From: Clostridiales bacterium
Lineage (GTDB): Bacteria > Bacillota > Clostridia > Christensenellales > Pumilibacteraceae
DNA: 36,791 nt
Assembly (NCBI GenBank): GCA_022511445.1
Contig: JAFLVE010000111.1
Span: 1-36,791, forward strand
Direction of reading: 5' to 3'
Shown: in pieces, positions 30,801 to 36,791 of the stretch
How the letters are laid out: the number at the start of each line of letters is the position of its first letter
Position numbering within the stretch: position 1 is the stretch's first letter
Translations under genes and position numbers: made by a program
Notes under the pieces: model-generated
Databases searched by the model: none
What the model saw: the letters and a program-made list of their open reading frames with translations, nothing else
Told to the model about the DNA's origin: nothing

Positions 30801-31562
30801 ATGGATTACAAAAAAGTAGTAGACCTTGTTAAACAAGCGGGAAAGTACGTTTATGATAACGAACTTAAGTCGAACGTTGCGATGAAGGGCGCGGCGGATT
30901 TCGTCACTGCCGTCGACCTTAAGATAAGCGAGTTTTTAAAAGAACAGCTTGCGCTTATCGCGCCAGATGTCGGGTTTATGAGCGAGGAGGAAAGCGGCGG
31001 GCTCCAAAGTAAATGCTGGATTCTCGACCCTATAGACGGAACGACCAATCTCGTTTACAATTACAACATGAGCTCCGTTTCGCTCGCGCTGTGCATAGAC
31101 GAACGCATCCAATTCGGCGTTGTTCATAACCCGTTTAACGGCGACACGTTTATCGCGGAGCGAGGGAAGGGCGTTTATTATAACGGCAGCCTTCTTCCGA
31201 AAGCACCCGACAGAGAGCCAAAGGATTGCTTAATCGAGTTCGGTGCGGGCTCTACCAAAAAGCAGTATGCCGACGAAGCGTTCGACGTTGCGAAGGCTGT
31301 GTTTAAAGGCTGTCTCGACATCAGGCGAATTTGCTCCTCCGCAATCGCGGTTTCGTACGTTGCCGCCGGAAAAATCAACGGGTATTTCGAGCGCGTGCTT
31401 AAGCCGTGGGACTACGCCGCAGCTACGCTGTTTTTGGAGGAGTGCGGGGCAAAGTGCTGTGATTGGGAGGGCAATCCCATTCGATTCGACGCGCCTACAA
31501 GCTTTGTGTGCGGCACGCCTAAGGCTCTCGATTTTCTTCTCGGCGTAATAGGAAAAAGATAA
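30801..31562 (+). CDS. inositol-monophosphatase-family phosphatase
   Basis: A 253-residue IMPase superfamily enzyme of normal length. Metal ligands appear in EEESGG (around residue 60) and WILDPIDGTTNLVYN (around 76-90), and the C-terminal motif WDYAAATLFLEECG is present. Relatives dephosphorylate inositol phosphates, fructose-1,6-bisphosphate, NADP(H) or 3'-phosphoadenosine 5'-phosphate in Mg-dependent fashion; the substrate here is not predictable. It starts 9 nt after the DUF4062 gene with GAGGGGGAAG, so it is co-transcribed. Confidence 0.93.
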   Translation: MDYKKVVDLVKQAGKYVYDNELKSNVAMKGAADFVTAVDLKISEFLKEQLALIAPDVGFMSEEESGGLQSKCWILDPIDGTTNLVYNYNMSSVSLALCIDERIQFGVVHNPFNGDTFIAERGKGVYYNGSLLPKAPDREPKDCLIEFGAGSTKKQYADEAFDVAKAVFKGCLDIRRICSSAIAVSYVAAGKINGYFERVLKPWDYAAATLFLEECGAKCCDWEGNPIRFDAPTSFVCGTPKALDFLLGVIGKR

Positions 31563-31578
31563 GTAAAAATAGGTCGAT

Positions 31579-32337
31579 ATGTTTGAAACGATTAAACAAA
31601 AACTCGCGGAAATCGAGCAAAAAGAAAATATACAAATCCTGCACTGCGTGGAATCGGGCAGCCGCGCTTGGGGCTTTGCCTCGCCGGACAGCGACTATGA
31701 CGTCAGGTTTATTTACCTAAGACCGCTCGAGTATTACCTTAGGCTCGAAAAGACGCGCGACGTTATAGAGTGGCAGCTCGACGACACGTTGGATATCAGC
31801 GGCTGGGACGTTCAAAAGGCGTTAAGTCTGCTCCACGGATCCAATCCCACTCTTTTCGAGTGGAGTACGTCGCCGATAGTGTACCTGACTACCGAAAAAT
31901 GGAAAACCGTTTCGGACATTATGAACGGGTATTTTTTGAGTAAGTCGGGGCTTTACCATTATCTAAGTACCGCAAAGAAAAATTACCGCGAATACTTAAA
32001 AGGGGAAAAAGTAAGAGCGAAAAAATACTTTTACGTACTTAGACCGCTCCTTGCGTGTAAATGGATATTGGAATTCGGCACGCCGCCGCCAATGCTGTTT
32101 TCGGTATTAAAGGAAAGGTACCTATGCGGCGAAATTCTCAGTGAAGTCGACAAGCTTCTCGATATAAAAATCAACGCGCCCGAAAAGGAAATAATAGACA
32201 GGATAAATATTATCAACGACTACATGGACTCGACGATAGAGGAGATTAACACAATCCTTGCGTCAATGCCTTTCGAAAAACCCCGCCCTTACGACGAGCT
32301 TAATAAAGTGTTTTTCGATTTGATATGTAACACATAA
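31579..32337 (+). CDS. RlaP-type nucleotidyltransferase domain protein
   Basis: A 252-residue protein of the PF10127-like nucleotidyltransferase family. The N-terminal active-site motif is ESGSRAWGFASPDSDYDVRFIY (GS and D-x-D of the pol-beta superfamily), followed by helical WQLDDTLDISGWDVQKAL and GSNPTLFEWSTSPIVY. The C-terminal helical region (YHYLSTAKKNYREYLKG...VLRPLLACKWI) is typical of the family. Substrate unknown; relatives are linked to RNA ligase/repair operons and other settings. Last gene of the operon, 16 nt after the phosphatase, then a terminator. Confidence 0.9.
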   Translation: MFETIKQKLAEIEQKENIQILHCVESGSRAWGFASPDSDYDVRFIYLRPLEYYLRLEKTRDVIEWQLDDTLDISGWDVQKALSLLHGSNPTLFEWSTSPIVYLTTEKWKTVSDIMNGYFLSKSGLYHYLSTAKKNYREYLKGEKVRAKKYFYVLRPLLACKWILEFGTPPPMLFSVLKERYLCGEILSEVDKLLDIKINAPEKEIIDRINIINDYMDSTIEEINTILASMPFEKPRPYDELNKVFFDLICNT

Positions 32338-32354
32338 CCAGAGTTTGTAGCACA

Positions 32355-32390
32355 AAAGCGCTTTCGTTTAACAAACGAAGGCGTTTTTTT
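32355..32390 (+). terminator. terminator of the DUF4062 operon
   Basis: GCGCtTTCGTTT pairs with AAACGAAgGCG around a short loop, followed by seven T residues (32384-32390). It stands about 20 nt after the stop codon. Confidence 0.9.
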
Positions 32391-32408
32391 GCGGTAGCCT
32401 TAAATATA

Positions 32409-32437
32409 TTGATTTTGTTTCGGCAATATGGTATTAT
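32409..32437 (+). promoter_or_regulatory. promoter of the CxxC/BspA lipoprotein gene
   Basis: TTGATT (32409-32414), 17-bp spacer ending in TGG, TATTAT (32432-32437). It closely resembles the promoter at 35670 (shared CGGCAA(A)TATGGTA block). Confidence 0.65.
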
Positions 32438-32492
32438 TAATGCATAAAATCCGTCGAAAGACGAGGTTAAATCCAAAAACGGGAAAAAATTT

Positions 32493-35400
32493 ATGAAAAA
32501 ATGGGTTTTGATAATATCGGTATTATCTGTAATGCTCGGCGCGGCGATTTGCTTTACGGCATGTAACGATTCGCCTGTAGGCGCGCACGACCACTCAGCG
32601 ACAAGCTACGAGATAACGAAAAAAGCGACTTGTACGGAGGCGGGAGAGCGTACCGGCGTTTGCGTGATCTGCGGAGAGACTTTTACGGATCCTATTCCCG
32701 CGACGGGACACGACCGGCATTTACAGTATGAGACGGAGGCTACCTGCACGCAGGCGGGCGAGGCGGTTTACGCGTGCGCAAACTGCTTCGAACTCGATAC
32801 AAAAACCACTCCGGCGCTCGGTCACGACGAAAGCGTTGTGATTGCCGCCGTTCCCGCGGGATGCGAGACGGTTGGCTTTACCGAGGGCAAAAGCTGTTCG
32901 CGCTGCGGCGATATCGTAGTTGCGCCCGTCGAAGTTGCGGCATCCGGTCACGAGCTTTACTACGAAAACTACGGTTACGATACCCACTCCGTTTTTTGCC
33001 GTAACTGCAACTATTCGGAAATAGACGAGTGCGCGTTCGAAGAAATCGAGATCCTTCCGACTTGTACGGAAGCGGGTAAGCTTATACATACTTGCGCTCT
33101 TTGCGGCGACAATCACGAACATGAAACGGCTTCGGCGCTCGGTCATTTGTGGAACGAAAACATATTGTTTTTCGGCGTTGTCGACGGCGTTTATAAGCAC
33201 AGAAAATCATGCTATAGATGCGAAGCGTACGAGGACGACAATTGCTCTAATGCGGCGGGCGAAACCGTGCGCCCCACTTGCGAGACGGTAGGCTACACCG
33301 AGTACGCTTGCGGCATTTGCGGGAACGAATTCGAATCCGACTTTAAAGATAAGCTCGGACACGACTGGACGGACTTCGTCCTCGACGGCGACACCCCCGA
33401 TCCTTATTCGCACACTCATTCGCGCTATTGTAAACGCGCCGAATGCGGTACTGAAGAAAAGGGCGTTATTGTGGGTACTGTGGGAACGGTTGTGGGCGTA
33501 AGGACGGACAGAACTTGCGTAGCGGACGCTTTTACCGTTTATACGTGCTCGCTCGCTTCGTGCACGTACTCTCGTACGCAGACGGACGAGGGAACGGCGC
33601 TCGGACACAACTGGGGCGAGTGGTTGTACTCCGGTGATAACGACGAGCATCATACTCATACCCACTATTGCCTGCGCTCCGGCTGCTCTGAAGAGGAGAC
33701 AAAGGATTGTCGCATGGTGTCGTCGAGTCAAGCCGCTACGTGCACAAAGCCGCAGGTGGATACCGACGTTTGCGAGGACTGCTTCCATGTAGACAGGGAC
33801 GAGGGTGTTGCTCTCGGGCATAAATGGAGCAATTGGATTAACGTTAATTTAGTTGGTACACTGCAACATACTCGCGTATGTAGCGTGTGCAACACAAGAG
33901 AATACGGCACTCACAGCTACGAGGTAACGACTCGTCCCGCCGACTGCGAGCACAATTCCGCAACGGTCAATACCTGCTCTGTGTGCGGTCATACCGCTGT
34001 TACGGAGCATAGCGGCACGGCGTTTGGGCACGATTGGACTCTCGAGGACAGCACGGCGACTACGCATACGCTTATTTGCTCTATCGACCCGAGCCACACG
34101 GTAACGGAAGCTCACGACTACAGCTCGACCAATATCTGTAAGTACGACGGTACGGACGGACTTACGTACGAGCTTGCGGGCGACGGAAGGTCGTACACCG
34201 TCAAAAACGCAAACGGGCTGGGCAGAGCGACCGAGATTATTATTCCGTCGTTCCGTCAATCGCCGAATTCTTCCGAAAAGATTATAGTCGGCGCTATAGG
34301 TAAAAGCGCGTTTGCGGGCAACGGAAGCATCGTAAAGATAAAGATTCCCGCCACCGTAACGGTTATCGCAGAATCCGCGTTTATAAACTGCTCGGCGCTT
34401 ACTGCGGTGGAGTTTTACGACGGCGCTTCTCAGCTTACGAGGATAGAGCACAACGCGTTTTACGGTTGTAAAAAGCTGACCGATATAACGCTTCCCGATA
34501 ACCTTGTATATATCGGCACGATTGCTTTCGACGGCTGTACGAGCCTTGAAAGCATCGTTATGCCCGATTCCGTCACGGACATAGGAATTAACGCATTTTA
34601 TAACACCGCTTTATTTAATAACCGTTCCAATTGGACCGGCGGGGCTCTGTATCTCGGTAAGTTCCTAATTAAAGCGGACAGAGCGTACTTTACGGATACG
34701 GTAACGGAGTTTGTTATTAAGGACGGAACTACCGTAATAAGCGAGTATGCTTTCGACAATTGCACCGGGCTTTTAAGCGTCACCGTTCCGATTTCGGTCA
34801 TGAAAATCGGTACGGACGCGTTCGGCGGCTGCACCGATCTTAACGAAGTGGTGTACAAGGGCAGCGTCATGCAGTGGTTCGGTATAACGTTTGCGTCCGC
34901 CACGTCGAGCCCCATGTACTACGCAAAGACAATGAGCATACAGGGCGAGGTAAGCTCAGAGCTCGTTATACCCGACGTAGCCTCCATTCCCGCAGGCACG
35001 TTTAAGGGCAATACTACGCTTACCAAAGTGACTATTCCTTCGACGGTAACGTTTATCGGCGACGAGGCGTTTATGAATTGCTCACTTCTCGCGGAAATAG
35101 AGTTTATTGACGATCACATTACCTATATGGGTAAGAATGCGTTTTGCGGCACGAGTTTTTATAACAGCGGCTCCAATTGGAATGAGGGCGTGCTCATACT
35201 CGGCAATCACATACTCGCCACAAACGACGATTTTACCGCTACCGAATACGTGATTGCGGACAATATCCGCACGGTATCGGCAGATGCGTTTTATTCGCGC
35301 AATATCACAAATATTACAATCGGCTCGGGCGTAGTATGGATAGGGGCGGGCGCCTTTAACTATCAATCGCTTGTAAGCGTTACTTTCGTAAAAACAACGG

Positions 35401-35516
35401 GTTCCTGGCTTGCCAAAAACAAGGGCGGCGCCGTAAGAAGCGTCACCGTAACCGCGGACGCCGCGGCAAACGCGGACTTAATTAAAAACTATCAAGGCGA
35501 GTGGAGAAGGGCGTAA
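32493..35516 (+). CDS. lipoprotein with CxxC repeats and BspA-like LRR domain
   Basis: A 1007-residue lipoprotein; lipobox Cys C24 (FTAC). Residues about 35-550 hold about eight Cys/His-rich units of the type ATCTEAG....C..CG......ALGH, each with a CxxC pair, several alternating with an HTH..C..C half-unit. From about 555 to 1007 are LRR_5/BspA-type leucine-rich units (SAFAGNGSIVKIKIPATVTVIAESAFINCSAL...) containing non-LRR insertions. The protein is likely displayed on the cell surface as an adhesin or scaffold; no catalytic motif is seen. It has its own promoter and a terminator-like hairpin after it, so it is probably monocistronic. The Cys units are shared with the 17225 and 20322 proteins. 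Confidence 0.82.
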   Translation: MKKWVLIISVLSVMLGAAICFTACNDSPVGAHDHSATSYEITKKATCTEAGERTGVCVICGETFTDPIPATGHDRHLQYETEATCTQAGEAVYACANCFELDTKTTPALGHDESVVIAAVPAGCETVGFTEGKSCSRCGDIVVAPVEVAASGHELYYENYGYDTHSVFCRNCNYSEIDECAFEEIEILPTCTEAGKLIHTCALCGDNHEHETASALGHLWNENILFFGVVDGVYKHRKSCYRCEAYEDDNCSNAAGETVRPTCETVGYTEYACGICGNEFESDFKDKLGHDWTDFVLDGDTPDPYSHTHSRYCKRAECGTEEKGVIVGTVGTVVGVRTDRTCVADAFTVYTCSLASCTYSRTQTDEGTALGHNWGEWLYSGDNDEHHTHTHYCLRSGCSEEETKDCRMVSSSQAATCTKPQVDTDVCEDCFHVDRDEGVALGHKWSNWINVNLVGTLQHTRVCSVCNTREYGTHSYEVTTRPADCEHNSATVNTCSVCGHTAVTEHSGTAFGHDWTLEDSTATTHTLICSIDPSHTVTEAHDYSSTNICKYDGTDGLTYELAGDGRSYTVKNANGLGRATEIIIPSFRQSPNSSEKIIVGAIGKSAFAGNGSIVKIKIPATVTVIAESAFINCSALTAVEFYDGASQLTRIEHNAFYGCKKLTDITLPDNLVYIGTIAFDGCTSLESIVMPDSVTDIGINAFYNTALFNNRSNWTGGALYLGKFLIKADRAYFTDTVTEFVIKDGTTVISEYAFDNCTGLLSVTVPISVMKIGTDAFGGCTDLNEVVYKGSVMQWFGITFASATSSPMYYAKTMSIQGEVSSELVIPDVASIPAGTFKGNTTLTKVTIPSTVTFIGDEAFMNCSLLAEIEFIDDHITYMGKNAFCGTSFYNSGSNWNEGVLILGNHILATNDDFTATEYVIADNIRTVSADAFYSRNITNITIGSGVVWIGAGAFNYQSLVSVTFVKTTGSWLAKNKGGAVRSVTVTADAAANADLIKNYQGEWRRA

Positions 35517-35566
35517 TATCGTACTGCTTCGACAGCCTAAAAATAAAACCGTTTTGCTTGCCGTTT

Positions 35567-35641
35567 CGCCGATATTCATATCGGCGTTATCGGCGTGCAA
35601 ATGATACGGCGGTGAGGGAATTACGTAGCGGCACCGCTTTT
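35567..35641 (+). terminator. hairpins after the CxxC/BspA gene, probable terminator
   Basis: Two hairpins follow the stop. CGCCGATAT (35567-35575) pairs with ATATCGGCG (35578-35586), without a T tract. GCGGTG (35609-35614) pairs with CACCGC (35632-35637) and is followed by TTTTG. The second is the likelier terminator. Confidence 0.5.
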
Positions 35642-35669
35642 GTCGTGCTGTTTGCGAATAGATAAACGT

Positions 35670-35698
35670 TTGACATTGCGCGGCAAATATGGTAATAT
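35670..35698 (+). promoter_or_regulatory. promoter of the flippase-like gene
   Basis: TTGACA (35670-35675), 17-bp spacer ending in TGG, TAATAT (35693-35698). The predicted transcript starts near 35705, leaving a leader of only about 20 nt before the ATG. Confidence 0.7.
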
Positions 35699-35724
35699 AG
35701 TAGTCCATAGAGAAATGCTTTCCC

Positions 35725-36791
35725 ATGAAAAAGCTACCGAAATCCCTAAAAAAGCAGCTACTTAATTTAACGTTTGTAGTAGTGCTCATAGCCATAACTA
35801 TCACGGTTTTGATCGTTAACTTTAAGGAAGACGGACTGAGTTTCGAAAACATCGGCGCGTTTTTCGGTTCCGCAAATCCCTATTATATCGTTGCGGCGTT
35901 CGGGTGCATGGTGCTTTTCGTTCTGTTCGAGGCGTTTGCGCTTCTTTTTATCGCACGAAAGCTCGGGCACAAAAGCAAGTTATATCAGTCGATTGCCTAT
36001 GCCGCTTCCGACTCGTATTATTCGGCTATTACTCCGTCCGCGACGGGCGGACAGCCCGCTTCTGCGTTTTACATGGCGCGTGACGGCATGGGCGCGGGTA
36101 AGGCGAGCTTTGCGCTTGTGGTAAACCTTGTAGGTCACTCTTTTGCTATTGTCTTTACGGGCGTTATGGCGCTTATTCTTCGTCCCGATATGTTTTCGGC
36201 GATAGGCAATTCGTTTGCGCAGGCGCTTATTATTTTCGGCGCGGTTATTCAGGTGCTTTTGCTGGGGCTTTTTATCGCCTGTATGTTTTTCGGAAAGGTC
36301 ATCCTTAAAATCGGAAACTGGTTGATTCGCGTCCTTACCAAAATAAAGATTATCAAAAAACCGGAAAAGTGGCAAAGGAAGCTCGAAATCGAAGTCGAGA
36401 AATTCCGCTCCTGCCGCTCGGAGATAAAAAACCATCCGTCCGCTATTATAGCGTCGCTGATATTCAACGTTTTACAGCGGACCGCACAGTTCTTAATTCC
36501 CGTATTTATATGCCTCTCGGTTAAGCCCGATTCGGACGTCCTTACTCTTTTTTCGGCGCAGGTGCTTGTATTCTACGGATACAGCTGCGTACCTATCCCC
36601 GGCGGCGTCGGGGCTTATGAATTAATGTACTATAACATTTACGCTTTGCATCCCGGCTACGACAATTCGTTTATACTTGTCGCTATGATGATATCGCGCG
36701 TTATTCAGTATTATATCTGTATGCTTATAACGGGCATTTACACGTGGGTGTACCACATGGTAGGCGTTAAAGAGGGAAGAATAAAGGCGGA
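35725..36791 (+). CDS. lysylphosphatidylglycerol synthase/flippase-like membrane protein (3' truncated)
   Basis: The reading frame is open from ATG 35725 to the window end (355 codons, no stop). It has multiple hydrophobic helices and the YbhN/MprF-N-type landmarks SAITPSATGGQPASAFYMARDG in the first third and VPIPGGVGAYELMYYN in the last third. Relatives either flip lipids across the membrane or form the transmembrane half of MprF-type lysyl-PG synthases. Without the C-terminus it cannot be decided whether an aminoacyltransferase domain follows. No clear Shine-Dalgarno is seen before the ATG (AGAGAAAT only), which fits its short leader. It faces the same way as the preceding lipoprotein gene. 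Confidence 0.85.
   Translation, partial: MKKLPKSLKKQLLNLTFVVVLIAITITVLIVNFKEDGLSFENIGAFFGSANPYYIVAAFGCMVLFVLFEAFALLFIARKLGHKSKLYQSIAYAASDSYYSAITPSATGGQPASAFYMARDGMGAGKASFALVVNLVGHSFAIVFTGVMALILRPDMFSAIGNSFAQALIIFGAVIQVLLLGLFIACMFFGKVILKIGNWLIRVLTKIKIIKKPEKWQRKLEIEVEKFRSCRSEIKNHPSAIIASLIFNVLQRTAQFLIPVFICLSVKPDSDVLTLFSAQVLVFYGYSCVPIPGGVGAYELMYYNIYALHPGYDNSFILVAMMISRVIQYYICMLITGIYTWVYHMVGVKEGRIKA

Overview
The window looks like a chromosome segment of a Gram-positive, low-to-mid GC bacterium of the Bacillota, most likely an uncultured gut Clostridia lineage. The basis is strong GGAGG ribosome sites, consensus SigA-type promoters with 17-bp spacers, LytTR regulators, DUF1292 and DUF3021 proteins, and seven secreted lipoproteins built from Big_2, BspA-type leucine-rich and CxxC-repeat modules. 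Lineage below class is inference. No rRNA, tRNA or CRISPR array was seen.

Positions 1-5550 hold a redox/detoxification locus: a LysR regulator (minus strand) diverges from an operon of sugar-type O-acetyltransferase, lipoprotein with a C-terminal cyclophilin-like domain, iron-type alcohol dehydrogenase and cupin, followed by a flavodoxin with its own promoter and terminator. Positions 5637-12326 hold a glycan-directed secreted set: a GH16 glucanase lipoprotein behind a structured leader, two paralogous lipoproteins with repeated carbohydrate-binding-like modules, and a small DUF1292 protein. Positions about 12330-13057 are a single IS200/IS605 element (tnpA only), followed by an AT-rich CoiA-like nuclease gene that looks acquired. 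A DUF5714 gene follows.

Positions 14853-25850 hold an Agr-like two-component system (LytTR response regulator plus GHKL sensor kinase) directly upstream of a large CxxC-repeat lipoprotein. The latter has a LytTR-type direct repeat in its promoter. Next come a related lipoprotein ending in an F5/8C (CBM32-like) domain, a four-helix membrane protein, and a membrane-anchored GH3 enzyme with reversed domain order. I infer a quorum- or peptide-controlled surface glycan system, although no autoinducer peptide gene is visible.

Positions 25935-32390 contain a LytTR/DUF3021 pair, a small Cys-rich protein whose promoter lies inside the preceding terminator, an O6-alkylguanine DNA alkyltransferase, an RNA m5U methyltransferase and an HExxH protein. 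After these comes a self-contained operon of DUF4062 effector-like protein, inositol-monophosphatase-family phosphatase and RlaP-type nucleotidyltransferase. That operon is my best candidate for an undescribed nucleotide-signalling or defence system. The window ends with a CxxC-repeat/BspA lipoprotein and a 3'-truncated LPG-synthase/flippase-like membrane protein.
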